Shown piece by piece: positions 9,182 through 18,030 of a stretch of DNA of 64,000 bases. How positions within the stretch are numbered: position 1 is the stretch's first letter; the number at the start of each line of letters is the position of its first letter. A program made the position numbers and the translations under genes. The stretch covers positions 1-64,000 of the forward strand of contig JBFFWQ010000014.1 in the NCBI GenBank assembly GCA_041570195.1, given 5' to 3'. Source of the stretch: UBA11865 sp041570195. GTDB lineage: Bacteria > Chloroflexota > Anaerolineae > Promineifilales > Promineifilaceae. A model generated the notes under the pieces. That model did no database searches and had not been told where the DNA came from. It was given only the letters and a program-made list of their open reading frames with translations.

Positions 9182-10081
9182 TTAGTAGGCTGGTCCTCCG
9201 CCGACGCTGACGGCCGTTCCGATCGGCACCGCGAAGCCAATGCCGGTGAAGAAGTTCTGCTCAGATGGATTGGCTAGAGCCGTCACAATGCCTATAACTT
9301 GTCCGCTCCGGTTAAGCAGCGGGCCGCCTGAATTGCCAGGATTGACGGCCGCGTCAAATTGAATCAAGCCCTTCAGTGTTTGACCGCTCTCGTCGACCTG
9401 GAACGACCGATCAAAGCCTGAGATCACGCCAGCGCTCATCGAGCCGGCCAGGCCCAGCGGGTTGCCCACGGCAAACGTCTCGTCGCCTATCCGCATTCCG
9501 TTCGGATTGCCCAGCACGGCCGGGACGATCAGACTTGGTGGTTTCCTGGGATGTAGAACGGCGATATCGTTTTCCGGTTCGGTGGCGGAGATGTCGGCGT
9601 TGACTTCGCTGCCATCGGCAAAGGACACTTTTATCTCATCGGCATCGGCCACGACGTGCCAAGCAGTCAAGATGTCCCCCTGGTCGTTTATGACGACGCC
9701 GCTGCCGATGCCTACCCGGTCTTCTTCCTCAGAATCCTCTGCTTGAACCTGGATGATGACCATCGAAGGCAAGATCGTCTGATAGACCACCGCCGAGTAT
9801 GCCGGGGGCGGCGTGGCCGAGGCCATGGCATTGACGATGCTTTCGTCGACTGCTTCCTGAGTCAGGGGCGTTGGGGCTGGAAATATCAGGAGTAAGAGGG
9901 GGACGGCCGCCAGAGCTCCGACAAAGATCAGAGCAATCGGCCTGGCGCGCCACAGCGCTCCTCGTAAAAACTGCATGCGAGAAGACGATGTTGCCGATTC
10001 GGACTCAGAGAATTCGCTGAGGTTATCTTTCATTAGGGAACTTACGGCGCTTATTCTAGACCATAGCCCATTATAAGCCAT
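9182..10081 (-). CDS. membrane-anchored trypsin-like serine protease (HtrA/S1C type without PDZ)
   Basis: A 299-residue protein with one N-terminal membrane segment (about 48-70) followed by a trypsin-like protease domain. The catalytic triad is visible: His in LTAWHVVAD, Asp in ENDIAVL, and Ser in NPGNSGGPL. It ends shortly after the protease domain, so the PDZ domain of DegP/HtrA is missing. It is probably an extracytoplasmic quality-control or stress protease. Start uncertainty: a TATAAT on the minus strand (10075-10070) falls within the codons just after the first ATG; if that is the promoter, translation must begin lower down, for example at the ATG at 10033 (MKDNLSEF). It is transcribed toward the moxR operon with a 53-bp gap. 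Confidence 0.88.
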   Translation of the reverse strand: MAYNGLWSRISAVSSLMKDNLSEFSESESATSSSRMQFLRGALWRARPIALIFVGALAAVPLLLLIFPAPTPLTQEAVDESIVNAMASATPPPAYSAVVYQTILPSMVIIQVQAEDSEEEDRVGIGSGVVINDQGDILTAWHVVADADEIKVSFADGSEVNADISATEPENDIAVLHPRKPPSLIVPAVLGNPNGMRIGDETFAVGNPLGLAGSMSAGVISGFDRSFQVDESGQTLKGLIQFDAAVNPGNSGGPLLNRSGQVIGIVTALANPSEQNFFTGIGFAVPIGTAVSVGGGPAY

Positions 10082-10146
10082 ATTGTTGTGTTAAATGTTA
10101 CAACTATTTGACTATACAGATTGTCCGCATATCAATCCGGGGGTGA

Positions 10147-10739
10147 GTAGTACGTCAAATAGACCTAGCGACCTGGTCAAGGCCAAGGCAGTTTGGCGTA
10201 TTCAGAACGTGGGCATATCTGCATTTCAACATGTGCGCCAATGTTGACCTGACGTCACTCAAGCCATTCGTCAAGCAGCAGAACACGACCTTCACCGTGG
10301 CGAAAAAGTACATACTGGCAAGAACAGCCAATGCCTTACAAGAGTTTTGCTATCGCATACGCGGCGTGGCAGTGGTGGGGCATGAGATCATTCACCCATC
10401 TTGTAGGATCCTGGTGAATGACGATCAGTTCAGTTTTTGCACATTTGACTATACGGAAGAGTTGTCGCTTTTTGCAGCGCAGGTGGCCGAGTAGATCGCT
10501 TGTGTGAAAGCCGAGCCTTGGATAGGCGACGAAATTAAACGGGACCTTCTGCTGTACATGACGACCATACCCTTTGGGTATCCTTTACAAGCTTCATGCA
10601 CGCGATAGACTTTCCGGTCGATTAGGTGCCGCGGTTTGCGTGGGCTAGGTTTTTTAGGACGGTGGGGAGTACAAAGATGCCGCTGAGTGTGCAGGCTCAA
10701 TATGCATTTGTCGACGGCATTCACGTAGGACGGTTTTAA
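10147..10739 (+). pseudogene. decayed chloramphenicol acetyltransferase-type (CatA) gene
   Basis: Pieces of a CAT-family protein lie in order. The N-terminal IDLATW and the HFNMCANVDLT strand come first (frame of 10231), then VHPS-like IHPSCRI and FSFCTFDY. An in-frame TAG at 10492 interrupts it, followed by KRDLLLYMTTIPF. A frameshift near 10575 leads into VSFTSFMHAIDFP, another stop (TAG about 10623), VPRFAWARFF, and finally PLSVQAQYAFVDGIHVGRF ending at the TAA 10737-10739. The family active-site HHxxxDG has become QYAFVDG, so the catalytic His is also lost. No start codon is left (GTA at the expected place). It would once have encoded an acetyl-CoA:chloramphenicol (or other acceptor) acetyltransferase of about 200 residues. 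It is certainly non-functional as read. Confidence 0.85.
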
Positions 10740-10844
10740 GATCGCCCAGGAGTAACTGCCTGATCACTTTTCGATATTGAGCGAATCGTAGACAAATGAA
10801 CCCGCCAAAGTATCTCGCTGCAAAGAGTTGCTATTGAATCGCCG

Positions 10845-11085
10845 TCATGGTGCAGAGAAGGTCAACATGACCGGAAAGACACGGTCGACTCCAGTGAATA
10901 CTTGCTCGTGGTCTAGCTCTTCCACTATAGAGACTCTGACCGTAGACCCCTTCAGCGACTATTCGCGCGCCTTGAGGCTGGCCATGGTTGCGCAAATCGC
11001 GACGGAGATGATATTGACGCTGTCTTGCAGACATCCAACATGATGAACTTCACGCCACTCCTGACGAGCCCGCCGTCATGAATCA
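10845..11085 (-). pseudogene. probable STAS-domain (anti-sigma-factor antagonist) remnant
   Basis: On the minus strand one frame gives LVRSGVKFIMLDVCK, a shifted frame gives VNIISVAICATMASLKARE, and after an in-frame TAG it continues STVRVSIVEELDHEQVF then TGVDRVFPVMLTF to a TGA at 10847-10845. The order matches the C-terminal two thirds of a STAS domain (strand LxxLDxS, the D-S loop helix, then the last strand and helix ending in GLDRVFPV). The conserved phosphorylatable Ser region is unclear. At least one frameshift and one stop are needed, so this is non-coding decay. The N-terminal part was not found. The identification rests on pattern resemblance alone. The rest of 10740-11171 holds nothing recognisable. 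Confidence 0.45.
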
Positions 11086-11171
11086 GCAATATCGCCAACC
11101 CGAGCCGCAACGATCGTAGGCGAGCGGCGTTCCATCTGGTGACTGCGCGAACAAAGCGCCCACAGTTCTCA

Positions 11172-14100
11172 CTATTCTAATTCCTCGAGTAATTCGCTGG
11201 CTTCTTTAAGGTCCGGTGTATCAAAACCTTCGCTGAACCAATCATAGATTTGGGTGAGCGAATCTCGCGCTTCCGTTTTTCGCCCTTGTCTTCCCCAAAA
11301 ACGTGCCAGGGTGATGGTTGCTCTCAACTCCAGCGACTTTGCGCCTAAGCGACGGGCTACGTCGATGGCCCTGCGCAGGCTAGTTTCCGCATCGCTTTCT
11401 TCGTCTTGCATGAGCAATAGTTCTGCCTGTAGGCGGTGGAGTTCTGGTTCCCAATAGCGTTCTTTACTCTCCTCCACCATGGCGAACGCTTCGGAGAGAG
11501 TATCCAACGCTTCCGTCAATCTGCCGGCCTTGGCCAGTGCTTCGGCCAGGAAGCTGAACCTGGTCGGTAAGTGGCATCGTACGCCAATCGCACGCTCGGC
11601 CGCTAATCCGGCCTGCATTTCTTTTATGCCCTCTTCCAACTGGCCAAGCATGGCTAAAGCCTCGCCATGGTACATCGTGCCAGTACCCTGCCAACCCGGA
11701 ACTCTTTCGTTTGTCAGGTGGATGAGTTCCCTGGAATGGACCTCCAGCGCTTCAGCGTCGCGGCCCATCTCGGCGAACTGGCAACCGGCGAAGCAAAGAA
11801 CGTCGGCCAGTGAAAAAGGATGACCCAGCTCGTATGCCAGGTCCAATGCTTCTTGACGACGGGCCATGCCCTGCTCAGGATAACCCAAGTACCATAGGCA
11901 GCAGGCGTCATAGCCTAGTGCCCCGAGACCAGCATCTTTGCCATCCAAGCCGACGAAGGATGTGTGGTGCTCGTGGGGTTCGTAGAACTCGATAACCTGT
12001 TCAAGATGGCAGTGAGATGCTGTAAGTTCCCCAAGACCGAAACTGATGAAACCCTGCCTCCAGTTACATAGCGCAATCAGAAGCGGGTCTTCGAGGCCCT
12101 GCGCCAAAGCCAGCAATTCGTTGGCCAACTCTCGCGCCATATGATACTCGGCGCCCACATAATGGATAACGGCAAACTGTCCCAGTACCTGGCAGAGCTG
12201 AGATGTCTCGTCTGTCTGATAGCACAATTCGCGGGCCCGCGAGTAAGCTTGTATGAGACGCGGGGAACGGGCGCCCTCGGTGCTTTGCCAGGCGATGCCG
12301 AGGGCCAATTGCAGACTCAGTTCTTGCCGGGCGCGCTCCGTGGAGTCTGGTAGCATCGCGAGCAACTCCAAACCCGTTGTCAGGTGACCGATGCCTTCTT
12401 GAAAAGCGGACAACTGTACAGCCTTGGCGCCGGCTTTGCCCAAATAGCGGACTGCCTTCTCCGTGATACCTGCTTCCTGGAAGTGCCAGGCTAATTGCGG
12501 CGCGATCGCTTCGATCTGGCTCGCCTGTTCTCCGTATAATTCTTCCAAGGCGGCGCCCACGTCCTCATGAATGTAGGCTCTTTCTACATCGTCTAAACTG
12601 TCGTAGAGATACTTCTGGAACAGATAATTCCGGAATCGATATTGGGAAACTCGCCGTGATTTCAAACGCTTGATTGCCTGCGCACGTACCAGGTGATGCC
12701 TGCGGTCCAATTCGCTGCTCAGCCGTCGGACCAAATCCCTCTCGTCCATATCCAAGACGCGGGCCACTATCTCGGCCGTGAAATCTTCACCCTCTACACT
12801 GGCTATCCGCAGCGCGGTCCGCAACGGTTGAGCCAACCGGCCGATGCGTTCGGCGATAGCAGCCTCGACACGGGCTGGCAATGTTTGCCAATGCAATGTC
12901 TGGCCCGCCACCCAACTACCGTCTTCGCAGATTAAGTCGCCCCTTTCTTGCATGCCGCGCAGTAATTCAATCGTGAATAAGGGATGGCCACGGGTTTGCC
13001 GGTACAGCATTTCCCGAAAGGGTATTTCTAGCCGGTTGGGCTCAGTGTCCAAGATAGCATCCACAAATTCTCGGCGTTCAGCCTGATCCAGGATCACCGG
13101 GGCTACCCCAAACTCGCGCTGAAGTTCGTTTACCACCGGCTCTAGCGGATGTCTTTCACTATCCGTCCGCAATGCGATCTCCTCGGGACGATATGCGCCG
13201 ACGACTAGAATACGGCTGCCGGCAAGGCGCCGGCTCAGGTGAAAGAGCAGACTGGCCGAGCCCAAGTCCGCCCACTGCAGGTCGTCCAGCACCAAAAGCA
13301 TCGGAAATTGGCCTGCTATCGCCTGCAAAACCCTGGTGTACTGCTCGAACAAATCGCTCTGCTCCGGCCGCCCCGCATCCCGGCCGATCGATGACACGCG
13401 TTCCAGAAGATCATCCGGGCGCATTTCCCGGCCGGGCCACTGGTCATGGCTCGCGATACGTTCGAGCAATGCTGATCGTGGCACGAACGTGTCGAGGAGA
13501 CCTTGGCCGGCAGTCACCATTGCGAACGTTGCCGCTGGCGCCGTCCTCCACAGACGGCGGGCGTGATCACTGGAGATGGCGCCGGCCGCCCACTTTGCTT
13601 CGACGTCTCCGGTCAACATCGCCAGAACCTCGCGAAAGGGCAAGTAAGGGTCTCCGATCCCTGTATAGGCGTTGCAATTGCCGCTGGCCACGACCAGGTT
13701 TTCATGGACTTCTTGGGAGCGGCGACAGAATTCCTGAAGCAAGGCCGTCTTGCCGCTACCGGCCTCGCCGGTCGCGAAGGCTACTCGGCCCTGTCCAGCC
13801 AGCGCCCGGTCCAAGTACCCGTTAAGTTGGGCCAGTTCGCGATCGCGAGCCACGAATACCGGCGCCTCATAGAATGACGATTCATCTTCAAGAAAGGCAG
13901 GCGGCTCCAGGGTGCCAACAAGAGGTGTCGTAGATACCGCCGTGGAGATTTCCAGCTCACCGTCTCGAATTAGCTCATACAGCCTTAAAGTGCTTGCGAC
14001 CGGCTGGACGCCCAACTCATCATAAAGAAGCCGGCGACATGTCTCGTATTGGGCCAGGGCCGCACTTCGCTGCCCACCAAGAGCCAGTACACGCATTAGG

Positions 14101-14720
14101 TCTTGGTGGGCCGATTCATCCCAAGGTTCTAGCTCAATGAGCCGGCGAACATGAGCCTCGGCCCGCCCATACATTTTTGATTGTTCATAACCTCTCGCTA
14201 GATGGCGATGCGTTAAATGCAATCGCTGGTCCAACTGCTGTCGCTTCAACAGGGCCCACTCTTCGAAAGAGGCGCAGTCTCTTATTGAGAATCCGTCAAG
14301 AAATCCACCCCGGTACAGAGAGACGGCGTCCTCAAGCGTCGACAAATTGTCGAAGTCGTCGGCCGCATCGCAAACCGGCTCGGTTCGAGCCAAGAACGTC
14401 GTCACATCGAGCTGGCTTTCGCTGGCCTTATTGAACTGGAGAGCATCGCGGGAAATGAGCAAGTAAGAAGGCGTTGCTGCTTTATCGCCGACCACCTGGC
14501 GCAAGTTGGAGAGGGCATAACGTAAATTGCTGAGGGCATCGCGGTCGGGCCATTCAGGCCACAGCAACCCGGCCAATGTCTCGCGGCGGTGCGGCCGATC
14601 CGCTTCAACAGCCAGATAAATCAGCAGCGCCCGCACCTTGTTGGATTTGAATCCCGTAAGCGGCCGCCCATCAAGCGTCACCTGGAGTGGCCCCAAACAA
14701 GAAAGTGACAACCGCGCCAT
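11172..14720 (-). CDS. SARP/BTAD-type transcriptional activator with AAA ATPase and TPR domains
   Basis: A large regulator of about 1182 residues. Order: N-terminal OmpR-like winged helix (about 1-95, starting MARLSLSCLGPLQVTL), BTAD helical domain (about 100-240), an AAA/NTPase domain with Walker A (TGEAGSGKTALL) and Walker B (LLVLDDLQWAD) at about 290-560, and a long C-terminal set of TPR-like helices to the end. This MalT/SARP-like plan is frequent in Chloroflexota. It probably binds DNA in response to a ligand or partner with ATP use; the target genes are unknown. The start was placed at 14720 because AGGGGGAAAT precedes that ATG and a TATAAT lies 46 bp before it. The frame is open further upstream to 14822 but without support. 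The nearest downstream genes are the decayed patch. Confidence 0.88.
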   Translation of the reverse strand: MARLSLSCLGPLQVTLDGRPLTGFKSNKVRALLIYLAVEADRPHRRETLAGLLWPEWPDRDALSNLRYALSNLRQVVGDKAATPSYLLISRDALQFNKASESQLDVTTFLARTEPVCDAADDFDNLSTLEDAVSLYRGGFLDGFSIRDCASFEEWALLKRQQLDQRLHLTHRHLARGYEQSKMYGRAEAHVRRLIELEPWDESAHQDLMRVLALGGQRSAALAQYETCRRLLYDELGVQPVASTLRLYELIRDGELEISTAVSTTPLVGTLEPPAFLEDESSFYEAPVFVARDRELAQLNGYLDRALAGQGRVAFATGEAGSGKTALLQEFCRRSQEVHENLVVASGNCNAYTGIGDPYLPFREVLAMLTGDVEAKWAAGAISSDHARRLWRTAPAATFAMVTAGQGLLDTFVPRSALLERIASHDQWPGREMRPDDLLERVSSIGRDAGRPEQSDLFEQYTRVLQAIAGQFPMLLVLDDLQWADLGSASLLFHLSRRLAGSRILVVGAYRPEEIALRTDSERHPLEPVVNELQREFGVAPVILDQAERREFVDAILDTEPNRLEIPFREMLYRQTRGHPLFTIELLRGMQERGDLICEDGSWVAGQTLHWQTLPARVEAAIAERIGRLAQPLRTALRIASVEGEDFTAEIVARVLDMDERDLVRRLSSELDRRHHLVRAQAIKRLKSRRVSQYRFRNYLFQKYLYDSLDDVERAYIHEDVGAALEELYGEQASQIEAIAPQLAWHFQEAGITEKAVRYLGKAGAKAVQLSAFQEGIGHLTTGLELLAMLPDSTERARQELSLQLALGIAWQSTEGARSPRLIQAYSRARELCYQTDETSQLCQVLGQFAVIHYVGAEYHMARELANELLALAQGLEDPLLIALCNWRQGFISFGLGELTASHCHLEQVIEFYEPHEHHTSFVGLDGKDAGLGALGYDACCLWYLGYPEQGMARRQEALDLAYELGHPFSLADVLCFAGCQFAEMGRDAEALEVHSRELIHLTNERVPGWQGTGTMYHGEALAMLGQLEEGIKEMQAGLAAERAIGVRCHLPTRFSFLAEALAKAGRLTEALDTLSEAFAMVEESKERYWEPELHRLQAELLLMQDEESDAETSLRRAIDVARRLGAKSLELRATITLARFWGRQGRKTEARDSLTQIYDWFSEGFDTPDLKEASELLEELE

Positions 14721-14766
14721 ATTTCCCCCTGTGAAGGAACATGGTGAATTTCCGGCAGCTGATGAC

Positions 14767-14788
14767 ATTATATCATAGCTCGGCTTCT
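14767..14788 (-). promoter_or_regulatory. candidate promoter of the BTAD regulator gene
   Basis: On the minus strand a perfect TATAAT (14772-14767) lies 46 bp before the ATG at 14720. A weak -35-like region (ATTCAA) sits about 16 bp upstream of it. The position rules out the longer reading of the regulator gene that would begin at 14822. Confidence 0.45.
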
Positions 14789-14929
14789 TTGAATCACCTC
14801 GATTAAGGCACGTTTCGTCCACGTTCTCGCCACCTTAGAGTGCTATATTGGGAGCGTAATCAACCGATAGAACGCTTTAGAGACTCGAAGGTGAGCAGTA
14901 GCTGACCACTAGAGTCAAGGGAGTTACCG

Positions 14930-15496
14930 ATGAATCAGGAAGGAGCTGCACTTAGTCTCAGTGGAATGGAGGCGATCAGAGGCTCCTGGTCGCGTCAACG
15001 GGCTTTCATCTTACTGGTTGTCCTGGCGTCGATCATATTCGTCGTCGCGACTATCTATCTCTCGGTTTCGGCCGCCGATCCTCAAGCATTCGCCGGCAAG
15101 GTGAAAGGAGTAGCGGCCGACGCTGCACGTTGGACCGCCATGGGCGAGCACTACAGCGCAGAGGTCAATAACGCCAAGCGCGGCTTGGCCGCAGACGTCG
15201 CCCGCTGGGGCGCTACGGGCGAGCATTATAGCGCTTATGCATTTGACGTTGATCGCAGCCTGGCGACAAGCGCTGCGCGCTGGAATGCCTTGGGCGCCCG
15301 CTTTGCCGCCGAAAGGAGCGCCGCAGCCGGAGCCCATACTGCCCGATATCAGGCCATGGCCGACTGGCATACAAGCGCCCCGGCCGCGGCCCTCACCGCT
15401 CGCTACCAGGCCATGGCTGACTGGTATACGAGCGCCCCGGCCGATGCCCGCATTGCTCGCTACCAGGCGATGGCCGACTGGTATACGAAGCAGTAG
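14930..15496 (+). CDS. small single-pass membrane protein built of degenerate A-R-[WY] repeats
   Basis: A 188-residue protein with one hydrophobic helix (about 24-46) followed by six imperfect repeats. The unit has a core like A-A-R-[WY]-x-A-[MTL]-[GA]-x-x-[YFH]. The first two units are about 25 residues apart (AARWTAMGEHYSAE, VARWGATGEHYSAY), the third is intermediate, and the last three are about 18 residues (ARYQAMADWYTSAPA). The final copies are nearly identical also in DNA, so they expanded recently. The repeats look amphipathic-helical, perhaps coiled coil, and would lie on one side of the membrane. AAGGGAG precedes the ATG. No family was recognised and no operon partner is present; it sits divergent from the BTAD regulator gene. 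The function is unknown. Confidence 0.75.
   Translation: MNQEGAALSLSGMEAIRGSWSRQRAFILLVVLASIIFVVATIYLSVSAADPQAFAGKVKGVAADAARWTAMGEHYSAEVNNAKRGLAADVARWGATGEHYSAYAFDVDRSLATSAARWNALGARFAAERSAAAGAHTARYQAMADWHTSAPAAALTARYQAMADWYTSAPADARIARYQAMADWYTKQ
15115..15490 (+). repeat. imperfect tandem repeats within the 14.9-kb gene
   Basis: DNA encoding the repeats shortens from about 75-bp units (15115-15265) to three nearly identical 54- to 60-bp units (about 15340-15490). The shared core is CGCTACCAGGCCATGGC-like, followed by GACTGGTATAC. The 3' copies differ by few bases, which suggests slippage or unequal recombination inside the coding sequence. Confidence 0.7.
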
Positions 15497-15558
15497 CAGA
15501 ATTAAGTTGGCTGATCCAACGGTCAAACCTTGCCATTGCCGGCCGCAGTCAGGACCAG

Positions 15559-15590
15559 AGAGCCCCATGCCTTTATGTGCTGGGGTTCTT
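15559..15590. terminator. candidate terminator hairpin between convergent genes
   Basis: A stem AGAGCCCCA (15559-15567) pairs with TGGGGTTCT (15581-15589) with one G-T wobble and a 13-nt loop, followed by a short T stretch. It lies between the repeat-protein gene and the convergent glutamate-synthase-like gene, so it may serve either or both. There is no long U tract. Confidence 0.4.
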
Positions 15591-15625
15591 TGGTATCTGC
15601 CTAGATTCGGCCGGCCGTCACGGTG

Positions 15626-17284
15626 CTAATCTGGCTGCCCGTCGCCAACCGGCGCAACGCCGCCGTAACGTACGCCAGTCAAATAGGCCATATCCCTGTT
15701 CCAGGTGGTAAGATCTTCCAGGCGGAAATGGTTCAAGTGTGAATGGCCGCAGGCTCGAGCCAGGACCTGCATCAGGTGGACCGAGGCTTCCAGGAATGTC
15801 TTCAAGTGGCGAGCCGACTGCCGCGTTATCAGCCGCGCACGCAGGTCTTCTCGCTGCGTGGCTATGCCCACCGGGCAGTTGTTTGTATGGCAGGCCCTCA
15901 TACCCAGACAGCCGATGGCTTGCATGGCCGAATTGGCGATGCCGACTCCATCTGCGCCCAAGGCCAGCGCTTTGGCGAAATCGGACTCGGTCCGCAGCCC
16001 GCCGGTGATGATCAGGGTGACGTCCCGGCCAAAACCCTGCCGGTCAAGATGCCTTCTGGCCCGAGCCAGGGCGGCCATCGTCGGCACAGAGATGTTATTC
16101 TTGAACACATCGGGCGCGGCGCCCGTCCCTCCGCCGCGGCCGTCCAAAATGATGTAGTCCACCCCAACCTCTAGAACGAAGTCGAGGTCATCCTCAATAT
16201 GCTGGGCCGAGAGCTTGAAGCCAATGGGAATACCGCCAGACACCTGGCGTACTTGCTCGGCCAGGCGCCGATAATCCTCGACCGTGACCAGGCTGGGAAA
16301 TGTTGCCGGGCTGACGGCGTCCTGACCTGGTTCCAAGCCGCGTACCTGGGCGATTTTACCGGTCACCTTCGCGCCCGGTAGATGACCGCCGGTGCCGGTT
16401 TTGGCGCCTTGACCAGCTTTGAAATGGAAAGCTTGCACATCGCGAACCTTGTCCAGACTCCAGCCGAAACGACCGCTGGCTAATTCGTAGAAGTAGCGCG
16501 AATTCACCGCCTTTTCCTCGGGCAACATGCCACCTTCGCCCGAGGCAATGCCCGTGCCGGCCATCTCGGCCCCCATAGCCAGAGCCACTTTTGCTTCCTC
16601 GCTCAAAGCGCCAAAGCTCATATCGCTGACAAAGATCGGCATTGACAGTCGCAGCGGTTTCTTGGCCTTTGGGCCGACGATCAACTCGGTGCCGACCGGG
16701 GCATCATCCATCAGCGGCCGCTTGGCCAATTGCGCGGTCACGAATTGAATATCATCCCATCGGGGTAGCTCGACCAACGGTACACCCATGGCTGAAACGG
16801 GCCCATGATGGCCAGTGAGACCGTCGTGGGCAAGTGTCCGAATGTACTTATTGTGCGGTTCTTCTGGCCCACCGTGAACGTCTTCGTACAAACCTAAATA
16901 AGCATCGCGCCGGTAGCGTTGGGGGTTCTCCCGTTCCCAGTTGCCGACCTCGACTTCGTCCACGTAGACTGCATCCGCTTCCTCATCCACCCAGGCCCGG
17001 AACTTGTGCAGTATTTCGCCGGGAGCGTACGAACTGATGCCGGTGCGGTATTGGTAATCCCAGTTGTGCACGCCACAGATGATGTCGTCGCCGACGATGC
17101 TGCCGTCGGCCAGCAGTGCTCCACGATGTTGGCATCGACCGTATAATACGGATACGCGATCATCATATCGGATGACAACGAGGTCGACATTGGCAACTAG
17201 CGCATAGGCCGGTTGGCGGTCGTCTAGGTTGCTCCAGGTAGCGATCTTCACCCTGCGGACTTTTTCGGTAATTGTTGAATTCAT
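15626..17284 (-). CDS. Rieske [2Fe-2S] domain fused to FMN-binding glutamate synthase-like domain
   Basis: A 552-residue protein. Residues 12-115 form a Rieske domain with a complete cluster motif: C51-x-H53 ... C70-x2-H73. Residues about 140-530 form the FMN barrel of glutamate synthase (SDMSFGALSEEAK, GEGGM, KAGQGAKTGTGGHLPG, GFKLS, DGRGGGTGAAP, and the [3Fe-4S] cysteines in GCLGMRACHTNNCPVG). The glutaminase domain and its N-terminal Cys are absent, as in archaeal-type GltS relatives. The reaction could be ferredoxin- or Rieske-linked amination/oxidation of a keto or amino acid, or a different FMN reaction; the substrate is not determined. It lies 14 bp downstream of the M20-like remnant in the same direction. 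No NADPH-binding beta subunit is nearby. Confidence 0.88.
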   Translation of the reverse strand: MNSTITEKVRRVKIATWSNLDDRQPAYALVANVDLVVIRYDDRVSVLYGRCQHRGALLADGSIVGDDIICGVHNWDYQYRTGISSYAPGEILHKFRAWVDEEADAVYVDEVEVGNWERENPQRYRRDAYLGLYEDVHGGPEEPHNKYIRTLAHDGLTGHHGPVSAMGVPLVELPRWDDIQFVTAQLAKRPLMDDAPVGTELIVGPKAKKPLRLSMPIFVSDMSFGALSEEAKVALAMGAEMAGTGIASGEGGMLPEEKAVNSRYFYELASGRFGWSLDKVRDVQAFHFKAGQGAKTGTGGHLPGAKVTGKIAQVRGLEPGQDAVSPATFPSLVTVEDYRRLAEQVRQVSGGIPIGFKLSAQHIEDDLDFVLEVGVDYIILDGRGGGTGAAPDVFKNNISVPTMAALARARRHLDRQGFGRDVTLIITGGLRTESDFAKALALGADGVGIANSAMQAIGCLGMRACHTNNCPVGIATQREDLRARLITRQSARHLKTFLEASVHLMQVLARACGHSHLNHFRLEDLTTWNRDMAYLTGVRYGGVAPVGDGQPD

Positions 17285-17298
17285 CTGGTTTCATCCCA

Positions 17299-18030
17299 TC
17301 AAATCAAGCGTATTGTATGGCGGACTAACTGGTAGTAGGATGGCAAGGAGCGGGCATCCAGACATTCGTTATCAGCATGGGCGCCGATGACCCTTGGGTT
17401 GCTCATCAGTATCTGGATGTTCGGTTTCTGCATGACGTAGAATCGGGAATTGCTGGCGCCGTTGGAATGCAACTTGGGCGGCTCCTTGCCTGATACCCAC
17501 TGCAGCAGTTCGATGTAGCGACGGGCCAGCGCTCGCTTGCACGGATAGTAGGCGGCGACGCCGATTTCTCGGTAGGCAAATGTGGCCTCGTGAGCCCGGC
17601 CGATCGACTCCAGCGTCGCCGCGATCTTCTCTGGAGGCTCCCGCTCGGTGAAACGCAGGTCAGAGGTGGCATGGCATTGCGTCTTCATATGGGCAACGCC
17701 GCGGTTGTACAATAGTGCCCATTTCTGCCGCAGAAGAAAGTAGCCTGGGCGCCCGGGCACGACTTCGATGTGGCCGTTGCCCAGCATACTTGGACAGCTT
17801 GAATCCCGCGACCTGATTATGAGCCAGGTAAAATCGCCGAATGTGAACGAGTCTACGGCCGTGACGGCCGGGTCGAAAGATGCTTCTATCCAGGCCCGCG
17901 CCGCGACAAACTCGGGTTGGTTCTGATCGACGCAAGTCTTGATACGTATGAGCGTATCCAGATAGGCAAGAAAACGGTCCGCGTCGAAAATACCCTGTAT
18001 GCGGACCTTGTGGTCGTTTGTTCCGTCCAA
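17299..18030 (-). pseudogene. shrunken M20 peptidase-like remnant with open frame
   Basis: A continuous 243-codon frame (TTG start preceded by GGGAGG) that matches an M20 metallopeptidase with the middle removed. The N-terminal part runs to NGHIEVVP and NRGVAHMK; the family has GHxDVVP and GRGxxDMK, so D became E89 and the second metal Asp became H114. It then jumps to DLRFTEREPPEKI and on to the C-terminal SNGASNSRF and GAHADNE, where HGAS has become NGAS and H218 is kept. The catalytic Glu pair and most of the dimerisation domain, roughly 100-150 residues, are missing. Hydrolase activity is therefore very unlikely. It may be a frame-preserving deletion pseudogene or a repurposed protein. 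It precedes the Rieske-GltS gene by 14 bp. Confidence 0.7.

Noticed and set aside
10160..10178. 15-bp stretch CCTAGCGACCTGGTC also found at about 36465
   Set aside because: Only two copies in unrelated contexts (pseudogene and lipoprotein 3' end); likely chance.
15340..15490. Regular repeats that could suggest a CRISPR-like array
   Set aside because: Units are adjacent, lack spacers and keep an open reading frame; they encode protein repeats.
15011..15568. 185-codon open frame on the minus strand over the repeat protein
   Set aside because: It is a shadow of the repetitive plus-strand gene: no ribosome site, and its Gly/His/Arg-rich repeats follow from the opposite strand's codons.
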